Below, piece by piece: positions 1 through 11,093 of a stretch of 64,000 bases of DNA; positions within the stretch are counted from its first letter, which is position 1; the number at the start of each line of letters is the position of its first letter. The notes under the pieces are model-generated. The model worked only from the letters and a program-made list of their open reading frames with translations, ran no database searches and was not told the origin of the DNA. This stretch comes from Mesomycoplasma ovipneumoniae (GTDB lineage: Bacteria; Bacillota_I; Bacilli_A; Mycoplasmatales; Metamycoplasmataceae): NCBI RefSeq assembly GCF_038095995.1, contig NZ_CP146005.1, positions 434,001-498,000 of the forward strand. The letters run 5' to 3'. A program made the translations under genes and the position numbers.

Positions 1-780
1 GTGAATAGATACTTCCTTACCATTCTCTTTTGCAAATGCTTTTAGTCTTTTTTCTGCAACAGTTCCCATGCCAAGAGTTCCGCAGGCTCCATCATAGATT
101 GAATAAGTACCATCTTTTATTTTATCGATAATTGGATACATAGCAATATCGGCCATTAGCTCAATTACATCACGAGGTGTAAAGTGTTCCCCTGCTTCTT
201 CGTTATTTTCTTCATTAAATTTTCTAATGATTTCTTCAAACAAGGTACCCATGGCATGATTATCTAATCCTTTTTTGATAACATCTCCGCTAGAGTTTTT
301 CTCATCATATGGACTCAAATTTAGTTCGCTTGATGTAAATTTTTCAATAACAGAGCCTAAAATCCCAGCATCAGTCATTTTTGTTAACTGGTTATTAAAA
401 TCAAATTTTTGAAGAATTTCTTTTACATTTTCTGAAAAGCCATTTAAATATTCTTCGAAATTTTTCTTTAAGTTTTGCCTATTAGTTTCGTGCTTTAAGT
501 CTTTTAGGCAAAAATTAGAAATATTATAAAATGGTAGCCCAACAGCTGTATCCAATGTTTTTGTAACATCCCAATCGTTTTTTTCTGCCATTTCTTTAAA
601 CTTCATTATGTTAGCTTTTTCTGGTTCTATAATAGAATCAAATCTTTTGATTAAGGTCATAGGAAGAATTACATCTCTATATTTTCCTCTTACGTAAACG
701 TCTCTTAGGCAATCATCTGCCACAGACCAAATAAAACTAATTAATTTATTATATTCAAATGGGCTGTGCGTACTTTCCAT
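1..780 (-). CDS. hsdM: Type I restriction-modification DNA methyltransferase, N-terminal part (window edge)
   Basis: The gene runs off the left edge; 260 codons are visible. The product would be the modification subunit of a type I restriction system, which methylates adenine with SAM. The N-terminus has the HsdM helical-bundle pattern (VRGKYRDVILPMTLIKRFD) and then EAGEHFTPRDVIELM, the usual HsdM signature. A SAM-binding motif I follows as YDGACGTLGM, slightly unlike the common DPACGTGG. The catalytic NPPF-type motif would lie outside the window. The ATG at 778-780 has a strong AGGAGG site 8 nt upstream. Visible tryptophans (for example in FIWSVAD and NDWDV) use TGG, while most other genes here use TGA often. 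This suggests relatively recent acquisition. Assignment is firm; activity cannot be judged. Confidence 0.9.
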   Translation of the reverse strand, partial: MESTHSPFEYNKLISFIWSVADDCLRDVYVRGKYRDVILPMTLIKRFDSIIEPEKANIMKFKEMAEKNDWDVTKTLDTAVGLPFYNISNFCLKDLKHETNRQNLKKNFEEYLNGFSENVKEILQKFDFNNQLTKMTDAGILGSVIEKFTSSELNLSPYDEKNSSGDVIKKGLDNHAMGTLFEEIIRKFNEENNEEAGEHFTPRDVIELMADIAMYPIIDKIKDGTYSIYDGACGTLGMGTVAEKRLKAFAKENGKEVSIH

Positions 781-801
781 TACTTATTCCTCCTTAAAAT
801 C

Positions 802-861
802 CTAATCTATACAAATTAAATCCCCAATATCTGCTCCAAATTCTTCACAAATTTTTCTAAG
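802..861 (-). pseudogene. C-terminal remnant of an XRE/Cro-type HTH regulator upstream of hsdM
   Basis: Nineteen in-frame codons ending in TAG read LRKICEEFGADIGDLICID. This resembles the end of small Cro/CI-type HTH regulators (family pattern: L..IC..L.C.IGD). The gene is cut at about position 861, where sequence resembling the terminal repeat of the IS3-like element of this window begins (TTAGTACACTAATTTAGAC at 862-880). The stop lies 21 bp before the hsdM start, so this was probably the first gene of the restriction operon. Inference from a short match. Confidence 0.5.
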
Positions 862-1134
862 TTAGTACACTAATTTAGACTTTTAATTGGGATAAATTTT
901 TTTAGTTTTAATCAATCTTTAATTGCAATGATTCATTCCTTTGATTTAAATTTATTTTTATTAAAGATAAATTATAGCGAAAAAATGGCTAAATTTTCCT
1001 AAAATTTCTCATTTTTTTAAAAAATTTTTAATATAAAATGAAAATTTTTTACCATCTAAGGAAAAACAACTTTAATTAATGATTTAAACTTTTGCGATCA
1101 AAAACTAGTGAAATTTGGATCATTTTCTAATAAT
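862..1134. other. AT-rich intergenic region with a decayed IS3-type end
   Basis: No gene is visible. Positions 862-880 resemble the IS3-like terminal repeat seen at 9443. The right margin (1100-1134) is the left copy of a 35-bp target duplication made by the mini-element that follows. Confidence 0.5.
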
Positions 1135-1560
1135 CCCGAGTTTCCCAGTTTCATAAGGTAATTTTAAAAAAGTATCCGGTTTTAGGGACTTTTTTAAGTT
1201 TTTTGGTAAAAGTTGGTTACAATTTTATTAGTGATTTATTAAGATATCAAAGTAAAAATCATATCTATTTCAAATGTTTGGATCGCTAGGGACACCATCG
1301 TGTTTTTTAAATATAATTTGCTGATCTAAAGTGTTAAATTCAACCCTTTGTCTTAATTTTTGCAACATCGATACTAAACCAACTTAGTTAATTTTTGTTT
1401 TTTCATAATTTATAATTATACCATAAAATTACTTAAAATGCTACCAAATGCTACTTATAAAATTAAGGTTTTACATTAAAAAAACACCGATTTACGGGTG
1501 TTTCTTCATATTTATATTCACTAAAAAGTGAATTTTTGTCTTAAAACTGGGAAACTCGGG
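1135..1560 (-). mobile_element. 426-bp internally deleted IS1634-like element (copy 1)
   Basis: It starts with CCCGAGTTTCCCAG and ends with CTGGGAAACTCGGG, the same ends as the full IS at 19132-21038 read on the other strand. Only the outer parts of the transposase gene remain. The minus strand has the promoter and ATGAAAAAACAAAA start, then after a few codons a stop, then the last ~50 codons of the transposase out of frame. About 1.5 kb is missing. Exact 35-bp direct repeats (1100-1134 and 1561-1595) flank it, so it moved as a unit, presumably using transposase supplied in trans. Confidence 0.9.
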
Positions 1561-1609
1561 AAAAACTAGTGAAATTTGGATCATTTTCTAATAATAAATA
1601 TTAGAAAAT

Positions 1610-2748
1610 CCCAAATTAAAAATATAAATGCAACACATACGTATTTTTAAAATCGCCGTTTGGCGATTTTTTTAAACCTTAAATCACCAAGTTATCATTA
1701 AAGACCTCTAAAGCGGATTTTCAATTAAAAATTTCCCTAGGCATTGAGTTAATTTTACTGATTGTATTTTGCAAATCATCATCGCTGATTAGGTTGAAAT
1801 CAAAACCTTTTGGATAAAACCTTCTAATTAATCCATTGGCATGCTCGTTAGAACCTCTTTGAAATGAAGCATATGGCTCTGCTTTATAAACTATTATTTT
1901 TAACCAATATGCCAATAATGCAATTTGCTCAAATTCAAATCCATTGTCGCAAGTGATTGTTTTGATATATAAATTATTTTCATTTGCAAGATCTTTGATG
2001 GCTTTATTGATGACTCTGGGATTTTTATTTCGTACTTTTTTAGCAAATAATTTTCTGGTTTTTCTTTCTACTAAGGTAAGGATACTATCGTGTCCGCTAA
2101 CTTTTTTGCCAACTACTAAATCTAGCTCTCAATGTCCAAAATCTTGCCTTGAATCTATGGATTTATCCCGTGCTCAAATGGGTTTTACATAACCTGATGG
2201 AACTAATCTTTGCACGACATTTCTGGTTCTTTTTCCACCTTTTTTGTAATATTGTCTGAGTCTGTCACTCCTAACTATTACCCATTTATTAGTTTTGATT
2301 CAGTTAAAAACAGTCTTTAAAGAAGGTCTTTCAATGTTCGGAAAATTTTCCGCTATATAAAAATATGTCGCTTTAACTCCATGAACTTTTTTGTCATATT
2401 TTACTGCAAAAATTTTGCTAAATTCCTCGTATTTTCCTAGTTCAACAAATCTAAAATAATACCTATGATAATATCTTTTTCGTCTTTTTGTTATTGCCAA
2501 ATTAGCTTCATAAATTCCATATTCATTTAGATTTCTTTTAATTTCTCTTGAGACAGTTGAGGGTGCAACATTAAGTTGTTTAGCGATATATCTAATACTT
2601 TTATTGTTCTGCAATAAAAACTCAATTTTTACTAAATCTTCGAAACTAAAATGTTTAAATTTTCTTTTTTCCATGATACTTCCTAAATAAAAAAATGCAA
2701 CAATAATATTATTATACCATATGTTGCATTCTTATCTTCTATTTAGGA
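1610..2748 (-). mobile_element. IS30-family insertion sequence with 26-bp target duplication
   Basis: The 1139-bp element has imperfect terminal inverted repeats sharing ATGCAACA near both ends. It is flanked by identical 26-bp repeats (1584-1609 and 2749-2774). The duplicated target is itself a palindrome (TTTTCTAATA ... TATTAGAAAA). Long duplications of hairpin-like targets are known for IS1630 of M. fermentans, an IS30-family member, so the behaviour fits. It sits inside the left target duplication of mini-element copy 2. Confidence 0.9.
1679..2674 (-). CDS. IS30-family transposase
   Basis: 331 residues with in-frame TGA as Trp. The N-terminal HTH is clear (SIRYIAKQLNVAPSTVSREI, about residues 25-45). 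The DDE catalytic core follows: first Asp in GHWELDLVVG, second Asp in TCDNGFEF, Glu in GSNEHANGLIRRFYPKG, all in IS30 order and spacing. The gene fills nearly the whole element. A hairpin (ATCGCC..GGCGAT, about 1650-1674) just past the stop may end transcription. No frameshift was seen, so it is probably functional. Confidence 0.92.
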
Positions 2749-2786
2749 TTTTCTAATAATAAATATTAGAAAATGAAAAAACTTCT

Positions 2787-3212
2787 CCCGAGTTTCCCAG
2801 TTTCATAAGGTAATTTTAAAAAAGTATCCGGTTTTAGGGACTTTTTTAAGTTTTTTGGTAAAAGTTGGTTACAATTTTATTAGTGATTTATTAAGATATC
2901 AAAGTAAAAATCATATCTATTTCAAATGTTTGGATCGCTAGGGACACCATCGTGTTTTTTAAATATAATTTGCTGATCTAAAGTGTTAAATTCAACCCTT
3001 TGTCTTAATTTTTGCAACATCGATACTAAACCAACTTAGTTAATTTTTGTTTTTTCATAATTTATAATTATACCATAAAATTACTTAAAATGCTACCAAA
3101 TGCTACTTATAAAATTAAGGTTTTACATTAAAAAAACACCGATTTACGGGTGTTTCTTCATATTTATATTCACTAAAAAGTGAATTTTTGTCTTAAAACT
3201 GGGAAACTCGGG
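2787..3212 (-). mobile_element. 426-bp internally deleted IS1634-like element (copy 2)
   Basis: Same length and virtually the same sequence as the copy at 1135-1560, with the same internal deletion. The right target repeat is 3213-3272 (60 bp). The matching left copy ends at 2786 but was later split by the IS30 element, and its outer half was then duplicated again by mini-element copy 1. This copy therefore arrived first. Confidence 0.9.
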
Positions 3213-3272
3213 AAAACTAGTGAAATTTGGATCATTTTCTAATAATAAATATTAGAAAATGAAAAAACTTCT
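3213..3272. repeat. 60-bp target duplication of mini-element copy 2 (right copy)
   Basis: The 60 bp after the element reappear in pieces on its left side: 1100-1134, 1561-1609 and 2749-2786. IS1634 of M. mycoides is known for unusually long, variable target duplications, which fits. Its right end falls inside the first arm of the terminator of the next gene. Confidence 0.85.
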
Positions 3273-3287
3273 AAACATCATTAGAAG
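3262..3287 (-). terminator. Rho-independent terminator of the SGNH gene
   Basis: Read on the minus strand, CTTCTAA / TTAGAAG form a 7-bp stem around a 6-nt loop, followed by TTTTTTC. It lies about 90 bp after the stop at 3375. Confidence 0.75.
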
Positions 3288-3374
3288 ATTTCTATGATTA
3301 AATATACAAGCAAAACTCTATTATAAAAAGAATATAAAAAATATTAATATTAATTTAAATTTAGTAATCATTTA

Positions 3375-6300
3375 CTATTTGGTTGGATTATCATATTTAT
3401 CAGGATAAGTCCCATCATGAATTTGCTGTAAAATTTGGTCTTTTAGTTTAGGTTGGTTTGTGTCTTTAGAAAAACGATTTATTTCTTTATTATAATAAAT
3501 CATTGTTAGCATATCGTTTAATTTAACATCTCAAGATTTGTAATAGGTATTTGAAATCCAACCCTTACTTTTTACAGGATCACCAATTACTTTATCAATA
3601 AAGTCTTTGTAACCAGTATTGTCGGTTTTATTTTTATTTGCTTGTTCACCATTTTGTAATGAAGCACGGATTATTTCAGATGCAGTATATGAAGACAAAG
3701 TACCACCGTAAAACCCTCAAGTTCGAATTAAATAAGTAGCATTAGAAATTCTTGATTCATAAGTGTAAAAAAGAAGGATTAACACTAATCTATAAAGGAG
3801 TCTTCCTTTTGATGAGTCTTTAAAGTTATTAATTGATATTTTGCTAGATTTCTCAGAGTGCCAAATTCTATGGAATAATTTTGAAATTGCTTCAAGTTGA
3901 GGGTCTTTTCCACCTGATTTAAAAATTGAGTCTAATTGAATTCCGGTGTATTTTATATGATTTAATTCTTTTAAAATTGGTGAACCATCATTTTCATTTT
4001 TATTATCTCAGTTTGGTGAAGCTAAAAATATTAAATCAAAAAAGTCAGCAATTGATTTAGGTGATATTTTCTGTCCTGTTGGTGTTTTTAATGTTAGATT
4101 TTTTTGATCAATTAGTTCTTTTTGATCGCTTCGGGTTTGGTCTGTTGAGTCATTTTCACTAATTTTTGGCTCAATTTTGACAACTAAATCAAGATTAACT
4201 AATTTGGCTAAATCTAATTTACTAAAAATAGCACTAAAAAAGCTTGAACTTTTTTCATCAGGATTTAAGGTTTTGATTGACTCTACAATTTGATCTAATA
4301 TTCCTGAAAGTAACGGATTTTCTAGTCCTAAATTTATAAAATCATCGAGAAATTTAGTTATTATTGCTCTTGGGTTTTCTATTTTAGCCTTGGTAAGATT
4401 TTGGTTATTATCTAAATTTAATTTTAAATATACAGCAATTACGTCGGCTGCTAAGTCAGCAAATTCATTATCTTTTATTAAAAAGTCAACCACAGATCAT
4501 AGATATGATTTTAAAAATGCTGAATTTGATTCATTTTGAGAATTTGCTCGGGTATTAGGTACGTTTTTGTTTGATTCATCACTTAAAAATTTAACTAAAA
4601 GCCCGGAAAATGTTTTTACATCCTTGAATAAAGCAGAATTTTTGTTCATATAATCTAAAAGATGAAAAATTAAAACTTTATTAATTGAATTAGGTAAAAA
4701 TTTTATGAGCAATTTTTTGAGTAATGGTTCAATTTTTGCCTTTTTGTCCGCTGATAAACCACTAAAGAGCGAAAAGCTAGAGACATCTCCAATATTTAAC
4801 AAGCTTATTTTGTCTTTGAAAAATGTTGAATTGAAAATTTTAACGATTATATTTCAAAGATTATCTCTTTCAGTATCAGAAATTTGGCCATAAACCGATG
4901 CAATTTGTTTTATAAGGTCAATAATAAATTCTTCTTTTCCAATTTCAGTTTCTAAAAGTGTACTAAGATTTGAAAAAGAAACCTCACCGCTTGTTATTTT
5001 GCTCAAAATTGATATAAATTTTGTTAATAAGGCATTTTCTTTAGAATAATTTGCCTGGATTTGCGGTGAGTTTGTTTCTTGAGGAGCTTGAGATGATGAA
5101 GAGGTTTGGGTTTGGTCAGTATCACTAAAAGGTTGAACACTGACTAAAACTTGGGAAAAATCTTCGCTTACATTAACAGTGGAAATATTATCTGGCAAAA
5201 TTCCTGTTGGATCAACTTCGTCTTTGTAAAAATTTGCAAGATTATTTTTTATTATTTCTTTTATTAGTTTGAAAAATGGCTCAAATTCAGTCTTTTCAAA
5301 TTCAGTATTAAGCATTTTTCCAACTAGTGTTGAAAAATTATCGGTTAACTTGTTGTCTTTTTCATCTAATTTGACAATAAATTCGCCAATAATTTTGTTA
5401 AAATATTGCTTTTCAAATAGTTTCTTAATTAATGAAAGGTTATTCAGTGGTTGTTTAATTTGTGTTTTTGCAACTATTTTAAAATATGATTTAAACAGAT
5501 CTTCTAGTGCCGGTGATTTTAAAAATCAATCAAAAATTGGCATAACACTGTCAAGATATTCTTTTGGAATATTTGCTAGGCCTGCCCGAATCTGTTCAGA
5601 AATAGACTGACTTCTAACGACTTCGGAAATTAAAGTTGCAATATTATCTTGGGAAATTTTGCTTTGAGTATCAGTAGTTGTTGCCTCTTGAGAATAATAA
5701 AAATTAGCAATATCAACGCTAAAACTGTCAAATAAAGTCTCAAGAACTGGTTTTTTAGGGGTAGAATTACCTGAAATTGCATCAAGTATAATTGAAATCA
5801 GTGCTTTTATTGTTAATGGTGAATAAGTTTTTGGCTCAGCGTCAAAATCTAAAGTTGAGTCTTTTAATTTTGAAAAAATATCACGAACTAAAACCAAAAT
5901 TGTATTGACTGAATTATCAGTTAAATTTAAGTTATATTCATCCAAAATTATCTTTAAAAATTCAGAAATTGAATCTCAAGTTGAAGAATCACCTAAGAAA
6001 AGGGTGAAAACTTGCTCAATTAGTTGAGTATTTTGTTTGAGAAAATTTTCAACTAGTGAATTAAAGTTTGGATGTGATTCAAATTGTTTTTCGTCAAAAA
6101 AATACTTAATAAGTTCTGAAAGTAATTTTTCAACTTGCTCTGATTCAAAAAAGTTTGTTAAAATCTTTAAAAGTGTTTCTTGGATTTTAGGGTTGCTAAA
6201 AAAACTATTTTGGTTTAATTTACCAAGAAGTTGATTCTGTAAAAATGACTGTCCAAAAAGATTTTTGAAAAATAAAACTAAATCGTTATCAGTGACTTTA

Positions 6301-9300
6301 GTTTTAAAATTAAGACTTGCAAGATTTTTTAAGAGACTATAAATTGTATCTTGAGTAAAGAAATTATTTAAAAAGTATGATGAAAAATTTTGAAAGGATA
6401 GTTTTTGATCAGTTAAAGCAATTTCTTGAGAATATTGTTGAATTTTTAGTTCATCTTGTTGTTTTTTAGCTTCTTCTAAAAGTAGTTTTGCTGAATTATG
6501 CTCTTCAGAATTTTCTTTATAAAAAGCTTCGAAATTTTGTAAGGCAGCTTTTACAAATCCAAAAATTAAATTATCAGTTGGAGATTCTCTGTCTTCTTTT
6601 CATGCTAGATATTTAAGACGAAAATCTTGGAAAATCAGCTCAATTATTGTTGTAAAAGTCTTAATTGATTTTTCAGTTAAGCCTGATGAGCTTAATGAAT
6701 TTGAAATTAAACTAGTAAGATTAGTTAAAAATTCCGGTTTTTCTACATTTGCGGCGATAAATTCGTAGACATTTTCCTCAAGTTTTGGCAAATTATTAGC
6801 TAAAAACTGAAAGCCAAAACGATTTAAGTTGTCAATTTGTTGGTATTTGTTTTTATTTACTAAAAAATCATTAATAGCTTGATTTACAATGTCAGCAAGT
6901 GGTTTAAATGAATTTGAAGACAAAAAATCTTTAAGCGAGTCAAAAAAGAATGAAAAACTAGCAAAATTAGGGGTTGAAGTATCAATAAAATTACTTAGGT
7001 CAAATTTTGTTAAAATTGGGTAGAATTTATTGAGTAATTTTTTTAGTGAATCAATTTGGTTTTGACTTAAGTCAAAACTTAGAAGTTCGTGAAATAAATC
7101 AAGTAAATTTTTTGAATCTTTAAAAAAAGTTGAGTAATTTGTATAAATTTGCTCTGAAAAAATTGAAGCAATATTTTCAGAGATGTCAGTAGTATTGATT
7201 TTTTCAATGACGTCTAAGAAATTTTTGGCTGCTTGATCATTTAGTTTAGCCCAAACATTAGTACGAACAACAACATCGGCAATTGAAACTAAAAGATTAA
7301 CAAGTGCACTCTGGTCTGCCTCATCCAAGTTGAACTCAAAATTATCGTTAATAATCGATACTAATAATTTAACAGATTCATGATGTTTTAGTGTCTCAGA
7401 AATAAAATTTCTAATAAAAACAACATTATCGCTATCATTATCAGGATTTTCTAAATAAGTACGGATTATTTCGTGAAAATTCTGTGAATTTTTATATTCG
7501 CTTGATCGAAGATGGTAATCAGTAATTATTTTAGAAAATAATTTTCTTATTGAATCAAAAGTAAAGACAACTTTTAAATCTTCTTTATTTTTAAGGTCGA
7601 TTTTGATAATATTATTTATTAGCAAATCTTGGATTATTGTTTGGCCAAAAATGGATGAAAAAATTAATTCTTTAATTTTTTCAGGATTTTTATCTGCAAA
7701 TTCAGAAGTTACAACAGTATTTAAAACATCAATTATTTGTTTTTCGTCAAAATCAGCAAAAATATAATTAACAAGGCCAGAAATTGTTGCTTTTTCTCAG
7801 GTTTTATTATCAGTTACATCTTGAACATAATTTTGAAAACGGTTGATAATTTTGCTAAAAAAGCCACTTGAGTAAATTTTTTGCAAAATTTCGGAAAAAG
7901 AAGCGCCTGAATTTTGGTTTTCCTGTCAAAAATCAGTTAAAATTTTTTGCACGCTTGAATTATTTTGAACAGCTAACTGGACAAAACGGTTTAAAAATCC
8001 GCCAAAATTATTATTTAGTATCACGTTTAGAAAATTTTCTATCGGTGATTGAGTTGCTTTTTTAACATTTTGAGTGGTTAATTTTTCAACTTCAGAGTCT
8101 TCAAAAATAAATTTTTCAGGTGAATTCTCAACGGTTAAAGCATTCAAAATTTCTGAATTGTTACCTAAATTTAGAATTCGACGGTAAGAATTAGCGTCTT
8201 TTTGGACATAATTTTCGTCTCAGTTTAATTTAGTATTTGCATCTTTTTTGAACTCTAAGTCTTGTTCAAACGCTAATTTGAACAGTAGATCTTGAGCCAT
8301 TTTTTTATAACCCTTAGTTGATGGGTGGATGTCTAGGTCATTTGTGGCAAATTCAGAACTTTTTTCTTGCCAAATTGATTCATTATATAGATCAACATAA
8401 TTTACTTTTTGGCTTTTTGCGGCTTTTTTGATTGTTGAATTCAAACGTTTTATTACTGAATCAGCATAATTTTCTGGAACGCCAATTTCGTTTGTGAGCA
8501 TTTTTTCAAAGAATTTAATAATTTTTGAAGACAAAGAATTATAGCCAACTAAAACTATTTGTAAATTAGGGTTGATTTTTCGCAAACTTTGAATTAGTAA
8601 TTGTAAGTTTCTATAAATTCTTTGACTTGCAATTTCAATGTTTTGGGCAAATTCAAAATTTGCCTCAGCTTTTGTAGCAAGTTTTTGCATCGGCTTAGCG
8701 ATTGTGCGAAAATCAATAGCTTCCATTAAATCATTTGCGCCTAATGAAAGTGTTAGCAAATTAGAATTTTGAATTTTTTGACGTAGTTTTGGGTAGTTAT
8801 TTGAATTAAAATCGCCAAAAACTTCACGGATTTGTTGTCCATATGGTGAGTCTAATTTTTGGTCTAAATGATAATTAAAATTAAAATGTGTCTTATCAGA
8901 ATGTTTATAGGCTTGATTTTCAGGATTAAGCAAATAAAGTCAATCCCTAATTGTTGTTCAAGAAAGTGCTAAATTATCAAAGGATTTAAGTGCATTTGGT
9001 TTTATTTTTTGAATAAAACTAGCAAAAAAAGCAGGATATGAGAGTCCATTAATTTTGTTATTTGCATCAATTTTTCCGCGGAGATCAACAGAGTAATCCC
9101 AATTAAAACCAGCAGAAATTGAATCACCAATTGATAAATAGTTAATTTGGTCTAAAAGTTTTTCAGTTTCCTGGGCTGAATGGGTTATTGGAACGTTAAA
9201 ATGCTCGGTTTTATCGCGATTTTTTATACCAATTAAGGTAATTCCAGATACGGCCAGAGATAAAGTACCAAAACTTAAAAATATTTTGAATGCTTTAGAA

Positions 9301-9329
9301 AAATCAGGTTTGGAGATATTTTTTTTCAT
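3375..9329 (-). CDS. Giant SGNH/GDSL-hydrolase-domain surface protein
   Basis: One reading frame of 1984 residues when TGA is Trp. Residues about 13-36 are a hydrophobic anchor or signal segment after a short basic N-terminus. An SGNH hydrolase domain follows: block I YLSIGDSISAGF with nucleophile Ser about 70, block III SLGANDL with Asn about 199, and block V DLDIHPSTKGY with Asp about 333 and His about 335. The expected catalytic residues are therefore present, which suggests an extracellular esterase or lipase acting on host or scavenged lipids. The remaining 1600 residues are rich in Phe, Leu, Ile, Asn and Asp, look mostly alpha-helical, and match no family I know. There is no lipobox Cys near the anchor. 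The gene stands alone between insertion elements; an IS3-like element lies about 110 bp upstream. Confidence 0.85.
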
Positions 9330-9442
9330 TATTTTACCCCGCTTCTTTTTGTTATTCCAGATTTTTTTAATACAAATGAATTAGATTGGTCCAATTAGAT
9401 AAGGAGCAAACTAGAAAAATAAAATAAAAATTAAATTATACT

Positions 9443-10847
9443 TAAATTAGTACACCAATTTCAGACTTATTCGAAAAAAGGTGTGTCAAAATGAAACAAT
9501 ACAAATTCACAATTGAAGAGAAATTTAAATACATCAAAATTGCCGAATCTAGAGGCTTAAAAAACGCAATTTTGGATTTTGCAGAAGAATTTAGAGAAAT
9601 TTACAAAAACAAATCTAAAAGTAAAAAAGCGGATAAAGAATGAATGTTGCATATATACGCTAATAATTTGATAAGAAATTGGCAAAAAAAGTTTTATAAT
9701 AATGATATGAAAAGTTTAATTAGTACTCGTGGAAAAATCAAATCTCCACGCAAACCAAAGAAGAAATATACAATTAACGACCTTTCTGAAAATGATCGTG
9801 AAGTTTATCAAGAGATAATGGAGAATGTTCTTAGAAGATACGGAATTGACCCCGCAATTGTTCTTGAGGAACTCAAAAAACGAAAACAAGAGCAAGAAAA
9901 AGATAAAAACAAAATCGAAAATTCCACTAGAATTTGTAGTGTTTTTAACATTAATCGCACTTCTATTTATGAGAAAATAAGGGTAAAAAAACCACCAAAG
10001 AAAATGATTTATGATGAAAAATTACTTGAGTGAATTCGTGAAAATTTCCATTTGAATCGAAAGGTAAAAGGCCGAGACATCCTATATAATATTTACATAA
10101 ATCAGGGAAATTATGTAAGCACGTACGTGTTTCAAAAACACTACGAATTTTTAGGATTAAAATCAATTGCTTATAAAAGGCAAGGAAAACCGGCGCCAAA
10201 AGAGAAAAAGTTTACACGAATTTGGACTGAAGATCATATCAAAGGTGAATTTTCCTCAGAAAATTTTGGTGAAAAATGGTTTGCTGATATTAAATTTATC
10301 AAAATTAACAACGAATGATTTTACCTACACTCAATTATTGAAACAAAATCCAATTACTTGCTCAATTTTTCGATTTCTAAAACAAGATTTTCAGAAGAAA
10401 CTATAAACTTAGTGAAACAAACAATTAAAAAGTATAATATTAAACCAAAATTTTTCCATTCAGATCATGGTGTGGAATATGCAAACTACAAATTTGCTAA
10501 TTTTTTGAAGCAAAATGGTATCCAACAATCAATGTCACCAAAAGGAAATGCTCTTGCAAACCGCCCTATTGAATATTTTTATGCAGTTTTTCAACGCGAA
10601 TTAATTAATATTGAGGGTCAAAATTTTGAAAATGTGGCTATTGCTTATCAAAAAATAAGTTCATTTATTCATTGGTATAACTATGAAAGACCTCAAAGTT
10701 GCTTATCATATAAAACTCCAAGTTATTATATGAGGTAAATTATTTGTCCAAATTTTTAAAATGAACATGCTAGAAAAAATTAACAAAAGCGGTGTAATCA
10801 AAATCATAGGTAAAAAACTAATTGTCTGAGATTTTTCTACCAATTTA
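9443..10847 (+). mobile_element. IS3-family element, copy 1 (1405 bp)
   Basis: The ends are TAAATTAGTACACCAATTTC and, reversed on the right, TAAATTGGTAGAAAAATCTC, giving an imperfect ~24-bp inverted repeat. Flanking direct repeats of 15 bp (9428-9442 and 10848-10862, AAATTAAATTATACT) are exact. Copies 2 (21762-23166) and 3 (39324-40727) are nearly identical. A duplication of 15 bp is longer than the 3-5 bp usual for IS3 elements. Confidence 0.88.
9491..10738 (+). CDS. IS3-family transposase, single ORF
   Basis: 415 residues in one frame with TGA as Trp. Most IS3 elements use two ORFs joined by programmed frameshifting; here no frameshift is needed. The N-terminal third is basic and helical (DNA binding). 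The catalytic core has Asp in WFADIKFIKINNEW, Asp in HSDHGVEYANY, and Glu in GNALANRPIEYFYAVFQREL, with the C-terminal YNYERPQSCL signature typical of the group. The start ATG follows an AGGTGTGTC stretch. Intact and probably active. Confidence 0.92.
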
Positions 10848-10862
10848 AAATTAAATTATACT

Positions 10863-11093
10863 ACATTTTTAAATAAAAAAACAATTTTTAAAAATTTACT
10901 AATTTAAAAAAGTTTTTTTAGGGCTAATTCGAGCATGAGTCTTAAAAATTTAGATCGAGATTTTAGCTATATATATTATTTATTATTTATATATATGGCA
11001 ATTTGTAGAGCTCATTTTTTAATTTTAATTTATTTTTTTGTTTGCTATTTTTATTTTTTAAACTATAATTTTAAGTTTTAAGGTAGGTAGCCT
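10863..11093. promoter_or_regulatory. Leader and promoter region of the giant permease gene
   Basis: AT-rich, no gene. An AT-palindromic stretch (10970-11002, TATATATATTATT ... ATTATATATA type) and several TATAAT-like hexamers precede the ATG. The start at 11094 has AAGGTAGG about 8 nt upstream. Confidence 0.4.
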
